64,000 nt of DNA, taken from assembly GCA_002212725.1 (NCBI GenBank), contig MTCR01000086.1, positions 19,829 to 83,828 on the forward strand, read 5' to 3'. The translations under genes and the position numbers were made by a program. The notes below the pieces were generated by a model that did not search any database, was not told the DNA's origin, and was given only the letters and a program-made list of their open reading frames with translations. Positions 56,065 through 64,000 of this stretch are shown here, in pieces (the first letter of the stretch is position 1; every line of letters begins with the position of its first letter). The DNA is from Sphingobacteriales bacterium TSM_CSM. GTDB taxonomy: Bacteria > Bacteroidota > Bacteroidia > Chitinophagales > UBA2359.

Positions 56065-58569
56065 CTATGGGACAAGCACCACGCGGAAGCCGTAGTTGAT
56101 GTAACGGTAAGTGGGGGTGTTGTCGTGCCGATACGCCACCCGGCAGTTAACGGCGCCGTTGGTCCAACTGCCGCCGCGCAACACGCGGTATGAACCGCTT
56201 GCAGCGCCGCGGGGGTTTGCTTGCGGGTTGCTTTGGTAGTCTCCATACCCATCCCCACACCATTCCCATACATTACCGCTCATATCGTATAAGCCCAGTT
56301 TGTTGGGCTGTTTTTGCCCTACGGGGTGGGTACTGTTGCTATTACTGCTATACCAGGCCACATCCTCAATATTATTGCCTCCGGCATAAACAAATGAATT
56401 GTTAAGCGATTTGTTTTTGCCTCTAGCTTCTTTTGGCGATGTGGCAGTTGCGCCTCCCCTTGCGGCATATTCCCACTCGGCTTCGGTAGGCAGGCGATAA
56501 ACGCCTGTTTTTTTCAAAGAGTCGGGCAGGGCTGCATTTAACCTGTCTATAAATGCTTGCACGTCTTCCCATGATACATTTTCTACCGGACAGCTATTGC
56601 ACCCCACATTACTGCTTGGGTTGCTGCCCATTACCTTTTCCCATTGCAATTGTGTAACCTCATATTTTGAGATGTAAAAACTGTCTAAGGTTACTTTATG
56701 TGCAGGTTTTTCCGCACTTTCGCAATATTGTTTCTGTTCGGCGGTACAGCCCATCATAAAGGATCCGCCGGGCACTAAAACCAAATCATGGCTTATTTCT
56801 ACCGCCGTTGAACCAACTTCTACCGCATCTGAATTATTGGCAGATGAGCCTGTGAACCACCATATCAACAGCCCTATTACCCCTAAACCTGCCAGTGCTG
56901 CGGTTAGCGAATATCCTGAGTTGCTTTCTTTGCTTTTTGCTGTCTGATTATCTGAATTTCCAACTTCGCTATGCGGTTTTGATTTTGGCGGTTTACTGCT
57001 TTTTCTGTCTTGAGGTGCAAGATGTGCCGAAACATCATCAAAGCTATCTGCATAAATGGTAAGTCCGGAGGTGAAACTATTCAGGTTATTGATGAACTCC
57101 CTCGAAATTTTTCTGTTCCTGGTTGCAGTTTCGCGAAGGCTTTTCTGGAGCTTAAACTTCAATATTATGGTATATGTGTCGTATATTTGCTTTAATGACT
57201 TTTGTAAATCCTGAAGCGTGTTTTTAGCATCATCGGGAATATAATAGTAGGAAGAGTTCTTGTTTAAGTTATTTAAAATGTTAACTATATTAACAACCTG
57301 ATTCGATATAAGTTCATCAATTTTAACCAACATGTTTTGCGCTGTCCGGGCAACTATGGTGCTTATTTCAAGATAGAAATCATCCCATGTGCCTAATATG
57401 GTTTCCATATTGGTGAGATGCGGAATGCATGAGTTCACAAATTCACGCACATGCTCCCTGCCTACACTGGACAGGCTTTCGAAAGCCTCCAACTTGTTGG
57501 AAATAGCTTCGTAATCAGCTTTTACCAATTTCTTTTTCCGCAGCAGGGGCAGGTTTTCTATATGGTAGTTTATTTTATCGGCAAATGTTTTATTGTGCTC
57601 CTGGGCGGCCTTCCCTAATGCAAGAGGTTGTGCTTTTTTAGCCAGATTGCCTGCTTCTTCGGCAAATTTTGTGGCAGATAAATCCTCTTCATAGTAAGCA
57701 AAATAATCTTTGGCACACCAAAGGATTTCTTCAGCTACTTTATCGGATACACCAATGTAATAGCTGCTTTTTTTTGTTTGCAGCAGTTCCAGCGTTTGTA
57801 AATCGTTTTCGGTGGCGGCAAGCAGTTGTTCGCCTAAATTTACCCCGGCTGCTTTATTGGTGCGGCGCTTGATGTTGGCATCCTCTATCTTGGTTTCAAC
57901 CGCCTGAATATGGGTATTGGTGAGCCATTGTATGAATTGTTTGTTTGCCTTAAACTTTATTTTCATAACCCCCGAAATCCAACCCATGAGCAATGCTTTG
58001 TGGTTTTCTGTCAGCGCCTTCCATAACAACTGCAAAAAGAGGATTTGCGCATCTTCGGGTGTAATGCTGTAAGTTTCATCGGTTACTGCTTGCAACAAGG
58101 CAGAAAAATGAGCGCTTTCTAAAAAAGAGAGTTTAAGGGTGGTGGCCTCGGCCAGCAACGTGTTGTTGGCAACCGGTTCCGACAGGGCTTTGTACAGCAG
58201 TAAGGTGGAAAGGTTGAAAGCCTCTGATTGGTTGTTTTGCCTTAAACTGCCCCACCATTTGGCAGCCGGTTCAATATTGCCCGCCTGCAGGGCTTCAATT
58301 GCTTCTTCATCGGCGTCAGATTGTTGAATGAACCAAAACAGGGCAGCTTCCAATTTATTTTTGTTGCCGTCTAATTTGCTTTTGGCTTTAGTAAAACCCT
58401 CTTCGGTAAGCAAATAGTTGCCCAAACAGGGGAAACTGTATTCCGCATCGGGTTGTTGCCCTGCCGAAAGGAATCGCCCCCGTTCTTTACTGATTCGGGA
58501 AAAATCTTTTGTGCCGGTATTGGCAAGTACGCCAACTGTGCGGTAGGGATTTTGTATAATGAGTTGCAT
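56065..58569 (-). CDS. J-like / membrane-anchored FGE-sulfatase-domain protein
   Basis: An 834-residue protein in three parts. (1) An N-terminus, LIIQNPYRTVGVLANTGTKD and following helices, that resembles degenerate J-domain proteins (NPY..LGV...) encoded beside Hsp70 genes in Bacteroidota, but without the HPD motif; a long helical region follows to ~540. (2) One membrane helix at ~553-574 (LTAALAGLGVIGLLIWWF). (3) A C-terminal FGE-sulfatase/SUMF1-type domain (~594-834): LVPGGSFMMGC, YRLPTEAEWEYAARGG, DMSGNVWEWCGDGYG, RVLRGGSW and NCRVAYRHDNTP. Only one cysteine is near the usual two-Cys active site, so formylglycine synthesis is doubtful and a binding role is possible. Topology places the FGE part outside the cytoplasm. 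It follows the Hsp70 gene after a hairpin. Confidence 0.75.
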   Translation of the reverse strand: MQLIIQNPYRTVGVLANTGTKDFSRISKERGRFLSAGQQPDAEYSFPCLGNYLLTEEGFTKAKSKLDGNKNKLEAALFWFIQQSDADEEAIEALQAGNIEPAAKWWGSLRQNNQSEAFNLSTLLLYKALSEPVANNTLLAEATTLKLSFLESAHFSALLQAVTDETYSITPEDAQILFLQLLWKALTENHKALLMGWISGVMKIKFKANKQFIQWLTNTHIQAVETKIEDANIKRRTNKAAGVNLGEQLLAATENDLQTLELLQTKKSSYYIGVSDKVAEEILWCAKDYFAYYEEDLSATKFAEEAGNLAKKAQPLALGKAAQEHNKTFADKINYHIENLPLLRKKKLVKADYEAISNKLEAFESLSSVGREHVREFVNSCIPHLTNMETILGTWDDFYLEISTIVARTAQNMLVKIDELISNQVVNIVNILNNLNKNSSYYYIPDDAKNTLQDLQKSLKQIYDTYTIILKFKLQKSLRETATRNRKISREFINNLNSFTSGLTIYADSFDDVSAHLAPQDRKSSKPPKSKPHSEVGNSDNQTAKSKESNSGYSLTAALAGLGVIGLLIWWFTGSSANNSDAVEVGSTAVEISHDLVLVPGGSFMMGCTAEQKQYCESAEKPAHKVTLDSFYISKYEVTQLQWEKVMGSNPSSNVGCNSCPVENVSWEDVQAFIDRLNAALPDSLKKTGVYRLPTEAEWEYAARGGATATSPKEARGKNKSLNNSFVYAGGNNIEDVAWYSSNSNSTHPVGQKQPNKLGLYDMSGNVWEWCGDGYGDYQSNPQANPRGAASGSYRVLRGGSWTNGAVNCRVAYRHDNTPTYRYINYGFRVVLVP

Positions 58570-58638
58570 AATGCTGATGTTTTGGGAGGTTTACAAAATG
58601 TCGATTTTTGTGGGGTAACGGGTGAGAAATGGATTTGC

Positions 58639-58679
58639 TTATAATCCTTACAGGTTGGTTAAACCTGTAAGGATTATAA
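58639..58679. repeat. Perfect 18-bp inverted repeat between Hsp70 and FGE genes
   Basis: TTATAATCCTTACAGGTT (58639-58656) and AACCTGTAAGGATTATAA (58662-58679) with a 5-nt loop. It lies between the Hsp70 stop (58695) and the next start (58569) and may reduce read-through. CCTTACAGGTT also occurs at 55794-55804, so it is possibly an interspersed repeat. Confidence 0.75.
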
Positions 58680-58694
58680 TAGGTAAAAAGACGG

Positions 58695-61196
58695 CTATTT
58701 CTTTTCTACTTTTTCGCGGTCTTTTTGGGGCATCAACTTATACAGCGCTTTCAAAGTATCTTTTGCTTTGTCTGCTTTTCCTGAATTACAATCTTGCAAA
58801 CCCGCATTCAGCAATTGCCGGGCTTTTTGCGGGTCTGACCATGAAAAACTATTAAAAACTCCATCTATGCTTTTCAGTTTGTCGCAATCCAGTTCGCCGC
58901 TAAGTGCAATGTTTACAATTTCGTACCGCGTAAAATACATGTCATCAATGTAATGGCGCGCCCTTTTAATGTCTTTGTCCTTTAGTACTATTGGCACATG
59001 AAGTTTGTAATCGCTCATATATCCATCTACAATACCCCAGTTAATACGTTCATCGCCTTTAGCAAGGTCCACCACTTTTTTGAGTTGGTTCCACTCTTCG
59101 GTAAGTTGTTTTTCCAGTTCGGGCCATACGGTTTTTCGTTTTTCGGTGTCGAGCAGGAGCAACAGTTTTCGCAGGTCGTTTAATATGTTAAACCGCCCGT
59201 GAATGCTGCCTTTTTCTAACTGCAGGCGGTTTTTAATATCAGAGAATTGACCGGCTAATTCATAGGCTTCAATATGGTTTGCGGTTTGTATGGCCTCATC
59301 AATTCTTTCTTCAAGGTAGGCTGCGGTTGGTGGGTCGGTGTTTTTTACCGGAATAGACAGGTCTTCGGTATGGTCAATCAGCGGGAAGTAAGCCGAGAAT
59401 TGAATATGTTCTGAGCGGTCTATTTTAATGGTGATTTCCAGTTCACTTCCTTCGGGCAATTCTTGAGGTATATTGAGTCCGGTAATGACTACCTCGTGAA
59501 TAAGGTTGTTCAGCAGGGGGTCGGTGCCCGGTGCGTTGTACTCGCCGGAGTAGGTAGGAATAACCAATCTGTTTTCCTGATTGCCGGGCAAAAGGGCATT
59601 TCGGGTTTTCAGTCCGGAAATAATGCCGGTGGCGGGTAGTTTTTTATTTTTTTCTAATCCGGGAACGGGTTGAAACAGTTCGCGATTTTCACCCGAATCA
59701 AACGTTCCTATTCCGATATGGTAGTGGAGGGTAGCCATTTCATCTATTCCGATGCCCTGGATAATGGTTATTTGCTCGGGCTGAGAGAGAACGGCGTTTC
59801 CTTCATGGTCAATAACCCTTATTCGGAACATATTTGGCTGTGAGGGCAGGAGCAGCACCCGAATCAAAGCCGGTTTTTCAGATATTTTAATTTTTTCGGA
59901 GGTAAAACCGCCATCGGCACGGGCAAGTTCTGCCCAAACTTCAGCGGGTAAAGCGCTATTTTCGCCGGGCAACAAAGCTATTCCTATGGTTTCCTTCAAT
60001 TCTACGCTGGTAGCTTCAAAATCGAGGGATAATTGCAGTTTGGTTGGGTCAACAACCACGTTTTCGAGGGGTATAGTAGAGGCAAACAAAGCTGCACCCG
60101 TGGCTACAGCGGTCATGGGGTCAATAGAAGTATCAACAATGGGTGTAACCTGTTCTTTCAGCATTTTTCGCAAGATAGGTGAATGAGTTGGGCCGCCAAC
60201 CAGTATAAGCGCATGGATACGGCTACCCGACAAATTGTTTCTTAGAAGCAGTGCAAGGGTAATTTCAATAGTTTTTTGATACAGCGGGCCAAGAATGCGT
60301 ACCATATCGGCTTGCGTAGCATCTACGTCTAACTCCATTTCCTTGTTGTGTTCATCATTAGGTAAATCGCCGAGGTTGCTGACGAAAGTATGTGTATCCT
60401 TATATGACAAGACAATTCTTCCTTCTTCGGCGTAAATTTTAAGTACTGCCCGCAACATTTCGCGTGTTTTTTCATCGGCAAGCAATCTGGTAATGAGATA
60501 GTTTTTTTGCAGGTAAGGAATGAGCAGTTGGTCCACAATGGCTTCGTCTAAATTTTTACCGCCCAACCACTCATCGCCGTCGGTATCTATAACTTTCAAA
60601 ATGCCGTCTTCGGCTTTAATCAGAGCTACATCAAAGGTGCCGCCGCCCAGGTCATACACTAACCAATAACCGTCTTTTTGTTTGGCATCTAACCCGTAGG
60701 CAGTGGCTGCCGCCACCGGTTCATTCAGCAATACTACCTGTTTTATGCCTGCCAGTTTTGCTGCCCGTATAGTGGCCTCCTTTTGCTGGTTTTTAAACTT
60801 AGCCGGAACGGTAATGACTGCAGCATTTACGGGTTCATCTAATACCATGCTTTTAAGCTGTTTCAACACCTCTGCCGAAAGCTGTTCGGAATAAAAGCTC
60901 CGATCCATATTGCTGCTTTTGTACAGATGTGTGGTTCCCATGGTTCTTTTAAACTCTGAAAAGGTGTTGGTTTTTGATTCTGAAAAAGTTTTAAGCGCCT
61001 GTTTAAGGTCGATTTGCAGGGCATTAACTGCTTTTTTACCTACTAATACGCTTTTTCTTTGGGTAAAGTGAACACACGAAGGCATGGTTTCAAACTGCTC
61101 ATCGGTTTTAATCACTTTAGGCTTACCGTTTTCCATTTTTACAATAGAAGAGTTGGTAGTACCTAAGTCAATGCCAAAATCAATGTTAGTTCTCAT
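58695..61196 (-). CDS. Divergent Hsp70 (DnaK-like) chaperone with extended C-terminus
   Basis: An 833-residue protein; normal DnaK is about 640. The nucleotide-binding domain (1-~385) has the three Hsp70 signatures: IDFGIDLGTTNSSIVKMENG, YDLGGGTFDVALI and ALILVGGPTHSPILRKML. The remaining ~450 residues are beta-rich and then helical, without the normal substrate-binding sequence or the C-terminal EEVD/lid motif. This fits the long atypical Hsp70s of accessory gene clusters rather than housekeeping DnaK. It should bind and hydrolyse ATP in the cytoplasm; the client is unknown. Flanking genes encode GrpE-like and J-like partners. Confidence 0.9.
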   Translation of the reverse strand: MRTNIDFGIDLGTTNSSIVKMENGKPKVIKTDEQFETMPSCVHFTQRKSVLVGKKAVNALQIDLKQALKTFSESKTNTFSEFKRTMGTTHLYKSSNMDRSFYSEQLSAEVLKQLKSMVLDEPVNAAVITVPAKFKNQQKEATIRAAKLAGIKQVVLLNEPVAAATAYGLDAKQKDGYWLVYDLGGGTFDVALIKAEDGILKVIDTDGDEWLGGKNLDEAIVDQLLIPYLQKNYLITRLLADEKTREMLRAVLKIYAEEGRIVLSYKDTHTFVSNLGDLPNDEHNKEMELDVDATQADMVRILGPLYQKTIEITLALLLRNNLSGSRIHALILVGGPTHSPILRKMLKEQVTPIVDTSIDPMTAVATGAALFASTIPLENVVVDPTKLQLSLDFEATSVELKETIGIALLPGENSALPAEVWAELARADGGFTSEKIKISEKPALIRVLLLPSQPNMFRIRVIDHEGNAVLSQPEQITIIQGIGIDEMATLHYHIGIGTFDSGENRELFQPVPGLEKNKKLPATGIISGLKTRNALLPGNQENRLVIPTYSGEYNAPGTDPLLNNLIHEVVITGLNIPQELPEGSELEITIKIDRSEHIQFSAYFPLIDHTEDLSIPVKNTDPPTAAYLEERIDEAIQTANHIEAYELAGQFSDIKNRLQLEKGSIHGRFNILNDLRKLLLLLDTEKRKTVWPELEKQLTEEWNQLKKVVDLAKGDERINWGIVDGYMSDYKLHVPIVLKDKDIKRARHYIDDMYFTRYEIVNIALSGELDCDKLKSIDGVFNSFSWSDPQKARQLLNAGLQDCNSGKADKAKDTLKALYKLMPQKDREKVEKK

Positions 61197-61260
61197 AATG
61201 ATGTAATTTTATTGATGGTCAAAAATGTATATCCGGGTAAATAGTAAATTAAAAAGTGGG

Positions 61261-62259
61261 TCAGCTACCGGCAGAAACCACCACCTGCGCCGATTGAATC
61301 ATAACGCCGTTAAAGTTGACCTGTGGTTTAATAACCTTGGTAATTATTTCGGTTCCAACCGGCAGATTTTCATCTTCCAGGTAATTGGTAACCGTAAGAT
61401 TAAGTCCCTGATGATATGCTGTTCCAAGTAATTCCTGCATTTCATAACCATTGGCTTTTAAATTATCTTTAAGCCGCACAACAGATTGTTTCAGCTGTTT
61501 AAAACCCTTGGCGCTTTCATCCATCAGTGCAAGATTGTTTTCTATTGTGTTTATTTCATTGGCTACCTTCAGCCCAAGGGTATGGTTTGGTGATGTTGGC
61601 AGAACAGGAGGAGGCAATGGAGGATTTATCATATTCTTGATTATGTCTATCTCCATTTCTATCAGAACAGTTTGTTTTTGAAATTCGGCAATAATGCCTT
61701 CTTCAATTTCGGATTTTTGCTGATGTAATTTTTGAAGTACTTCTGTTTTATCTGAATGTCGCTTTTTGTGTAGCAGCCAATAAATTAATCCCGATGTTAA
61801 AAGAGCAGCTACCAACCCCAAAAGCCCATACAGCGTTTTGTTCTGAACAGATTGCCGCACTTGCTGTAGCTGTTGGCTCGAAGTTTGTTTTTGTGTAGTT
61901 ATTTTGGCATCTAAGTTATTTACATGTCCGGTTATCTGCTCCGAAAGGTGTTTCGCTACGTCTTTCAAACTGTCGGTTTGCCGGGCAGTGGTTTCAATGC
62001 GGGTTTCGAGCCGCCTTACGGTTACTCTGAGATGCCGGTTCTCTTTTTGGAGTTTCCATACCTTGCCCTGCAACTTCTTTATGGATGCAGGATAGTCTGT
62101 TGCGGTACTGTTTTGTTGCGCAAGCAACAAGTTTACCTGCCCCAGAAAACATAATAAGATGCAGGGTAATGCCATTTGCTTTAAAAAAACCCGCAGGCAG
62201 GGTCTCCTGCGGGGATTATAGCAACATACATATAACAGGGAACAATTGCTATTTTTCAT
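61261..62259 (-). CDS. Membrane coiled-coil protein with GrpE-like C-terminal domain
   Basis: A 332-residue protein. A hydrophobic segment (ALPCILLCFLGQVNLLLAQQ, residues ~29-48) looks like a signal peptide. Next are an extended coiled coil (~60-140), a membrane helix (~143-166, GLLGLVAALLTSGLIYWLL) and a C-terminal domain (~235-332). The last contains FKQLKQSVVRLKDNLKANGY, then YHQGLNL, ITKVIKPQVNFNGVMIQSA and QVVVSAG. The order helix, then a short beta wing with an A/SQVVV strand matches GrpE-type nucleotide exchange factors. The model is a periplasmic coiled coil with a cytoplasmic GrpE-like end acting on the adjacent Hsp70; this is inference. Confidence 0.65.
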   Translation of the reverse strand: MKNSNCSLLYVCCYNPRRRPCLRVFLKQMALPCILLCFLGQVNLLLAQQNSTATDYPASIKKLQGKVWKLQKENRHLRVTVRRLETRIETTARQTDSLKDVAKHLSEQITGHVNNLDAKITTQKQTSSQQLQQVRQSVQNKTLYGLLGLVAALLTSGLIYWLLHKKRHSDKTEVLQKLHQQKSEIEEGIIAEFQKQTVLIEMEIDIIKNMINPPLPPPVLPTSPNHTLGLKVANEINTIENNLALMDESAKGFKQLKQSVVRLKDNLKANGYEMQELLGTAYHQGLNLTVTNYLEDENLPVGTEIITKVIKPQVNFNGVMIQSAQVVVSAGS

Positions 62260-62268
62260 TTGCTTTAA

Positions 62269-62952
62269 TTATTTTAATAACGGATTTACGTGAAAAGGCG
62301 ATAAAGCCCAAACATGCTCCAGGGCGGCTTGCTCGTTCAGATTTTCGGCCGGCAGTTGCGCTTGAAAGTTAATGAGACCCAAAAGGGCTTCTGATAACGC
62401 AAATGAACAATTTCGGCTGATGGGATGGATACATTGCCATTTTAAAGAGGGTGCTGCATGTTTAATCTTTCTCTCTTCCGGTAAGTTTTCTATAATAATA
62501 TTGGAAGAAGACTTACCGCATAAACCCAAGTGCAACTCACCTGTTTCCCATAACTGTGCTATTTGCAGGGGGTTGAAACGCGGATTTTGAAGTGTAATTA
62601 CAAGTTCTAAAAAAACCGGCATTTCATGGGGCTGTAAACCATTCATGTAAACCGCAAATACGGCACCCAATTCATATTTGTAAAAACTAAACGCAACCGT
62701 AAACGGATTTTTGAAGCGCCCCGGGTAATTGTCGGCCCTTAACAGCAACATGGTTTCGGCGGCATTGGGAATCGAAAGCATGTCAGCCGAAAACGGGTTG
62801 CTAATGAACGAATAGTTTTCTTCCAAACTCAGCAGTTTGAGCATATTATTATCTGTATTTTCTTCCCACTGCGGCTGCAACAGGGGAATAACAATTTGTC
62901 TGAGCTGTTTTCGCTCATCTACCAGTTCTGTATAATCTCTTTCGGAACACAT
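62269..62952 (-). CDS. Unknown soluble protein, first gene of the Hsp70 operon
   Basis: From ATG 62952 the product is 227 residues. No signal peptide, membrane helix or known motif; mixed alpha/beta composition. It ends 9 bp before the GrpE-like gene, so it is co-transcribed with it. The frame could start 15 codons upstream. A sequence resembling the shared ECF element, ATCACGTTTT, overlaps this start codon; if it acts as promoter, the true start would be a later Met (NNMLKLLSL). Function unknown. Confidence 0.6.
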   Translation of the reverse strand: MCSERDYTELVDERKQLRQIVIPLLQPQWEENTDNNMLKLLSLEENYSFISNPFSADMLSIPNAAETMLLLRADNYPGRFKNPFTVAFSFYKYELGAVFAVYMNGLQPHEMPVFLELVITLQNPRFNPLQIAQLWETGELHLGLCGKSSSNIIIENLPEERKIKHAAPSLKWQCIHPISRNCSFALSEALLGLINFQAQLPAENLNEQAALEHVWALSPFHVNPLLK

Positions 62953-63218
62953 AAAACGTGATGGTTGAGGGTTAAAAAAACAGTGAAAAATATACAATGC
63001 TATTTTTTTGTTTTAAAAACATAACATATCTTTACTCCGCGCTGCAATATTGCAGCTTATTTCTAAAAATAAAAAAGAAAAAAAATGAACTTTGAAGTGA
63101 AAAATAGATTACACAAACAATGTTCTCTATATGAAAACCCAATATCAGAAAGCTTTTACCGATTTTGAAACAACATTTTAGCGCAGTGAACTTTACAAAA
63201 CATTAATAATATAAAATT

Positions 63219-63965
63219 ATGAAAACACCTCCTGAATCATCTGCTAACACACAATTATTTACCTACCTGAGCATTCTCTCGAAAGATGAATTTAAAAGGC
63301 TTAAAGATTTCATTTTATCGCCGGTGTTCAATTCCAATGCCTCCTTGCTGGCCTTGTACGAAACCATAAAACCCTTCTTTGTTAAGGGCAACCTGGCTGC
63401 ATGGAACAAAGAAGCAGCATATTCTAAAATATACCCCAGCCGCTCGTACAATTCAGGGAGCATGCGTAGCCTGATGAGCGAATTGACCGATGTTATAGGT
63501 GCCATGCTTGCATTTAGAAACCGAAAAAACGGTGATGGTAATTTAATGCCCGATGAACTTAGATTCTTACTGGAAATTTGTGATATTTCTGCTTTAGAAA
63601 GCGACTTTCAAAAAAAGGCTGCTGCATATCAGTTGGTTTTAGATGCCGAAACCGTTCAGGATTATGACTTTTACTTCAGAAAAACTATCTTACTCACTTT
63701 ACAACAGCGCCAGCATGCAAAAGCTTTGGAAGATGTGGAAGAAACATATAATATACACCAGAAGCGTTTGGAGTCCATTGTATTGTACTTTTTAATTTTG
63801 GCATTGGATGCCTACCGGTGTGTGGGCCAAATGAACTATACCCGCCAGGCTGATTATTCGTTTAATTTTTTGTTTAAAAAAGAGGTGGAACAGCATCTTG
63901 AGGAAAATAAGGAATATTATAAAAACACATCAGCAACGGTTTTGCTCAGCAATTCTCGCTATTAA
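63219..63965 (+). CDS. Bacteroidota helical protein, possibly C-terminally shortened
   Basis: A 248-residue all-helical protein beginning FTYLSILSKDEFKRLKDFIL, then SPVFNSNASLLALYETIKPF and KIYPSRSYNSGSMRSLMSEL. The pattern (LS..EF..F..FL.SP.FN, then KIYPG..YN....R.LMSDL) recurs in longer (~500-residue) uncharacterised Bacteroidota proteins, from memory. The frame stops at 63963-63965 near the window edge, so it could be truncated or a short member. It is divergent from the Hsp70 operon. Function unknown. Confidence 0.6.
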   Translation: MKTPPESSANTQLFTYLSILSKDEFKRLKDFILSPVFNSNASLLALYETIKPFFVKGNLAAWNKEAAYSKIYPSRSYNSGSMRSLMSELTDVIGAMLAFRNRKNGDGNLMPDELRFLLEICDISALESDFQKKAAAYQLVLDAETVQDYDFYFRKTILLTLQQRQHAKALEDVEETYNIHQKRLESIVLYFLILALDAYRCVGQMNYTRQADYSFNFLFKKEVEQHLEENKEYYKNTSATVLLSNSRY

Positions 63966-64000
63966 CAGACAAGCGAATATGTTTTTATTTTACTCCAATA

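Noticed and set aside
56065..56800. True formylglycine-generating enzyme
   Set aside because: Only one cysteine is near the usual active-site pair and no sulfatase gene is present, so I describe only an FGE-type domain.

Overview
The window comes from a member of the Bacteroidota, probably an uncultured Chitinophagia/Saprospiria-type bacterium. The evidence is two proteins with type IX secretion (T9SS) C-terminal signals, a TonB-dependent receptor paired with a DUF4249 lipoprotein, the bacillithiol enzyme BshC, and several promoters of the Bacteroidota form (TTTG, 20-21 bp, TAnnTTTG). No rRNA, tRNA, CRISPR array or prophage was seen.

Layout. 1-7772 (minus) is the first 2590 codons of a giant secreted repeat protein that runs off the left edge. 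8-20.5 kb is mostly ordinary chromosome: a ferric-reductase-like flavoprotein, an ECF sigma factor with a small membrane protein, a secreted M1 aminopeptidase, a DUF4249/TonB receptor pair, gyrA and a TPR protein. 20.6-28 kb is an accessory patch with three broken genes (an Rpn-type nuclease fragment, a frameshifted papain-like lipoprotein, a GNAT gene with an in-frame TGA), a large caspase/alpha-beta-hydrolase fusion and tag. 28-47 kb returns to housekeeping and envelope genes: a beta-helix protein, Mrp, a duplicated MITE-like repeat, NfuA-like protein, BshC/RecO, a SulP/carbonic anhydrase operon, a tandem-fused D-Ala-D-Ala ligase, a PASTA protein, a T9SS protein, an EGF-like lipoprotein and FolC. 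47-64 kb is the most accessory part: an IS66 remnant, orphan small genes, a membrane protein, a TPR-CHAT protease, a second ECF sigma factor with an overlapping anti-sigma-like gene, and a four-gene operon around a divergent Hsp70.

The most interesting candidate is 49-63 kb. The Hsp70 is flanked by a membrane protein with a GrpE-like C-terminus and by a protein with a degenerate J-like N-terminus, a membrane segment and a C-terminal FGE-sulfatase-type domain. Both partners appear to span the membrane, suggesting a membrane-tethered Hsp70 machine. The nearby sigma gene and the membrane-protein gene at 49143-49997 share a 32-bp upstream element (24/32 identical, identical spacing), which suggests one regulon. 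A TPR-CHAT protease lies between them. Functions beyond domain level are inference.
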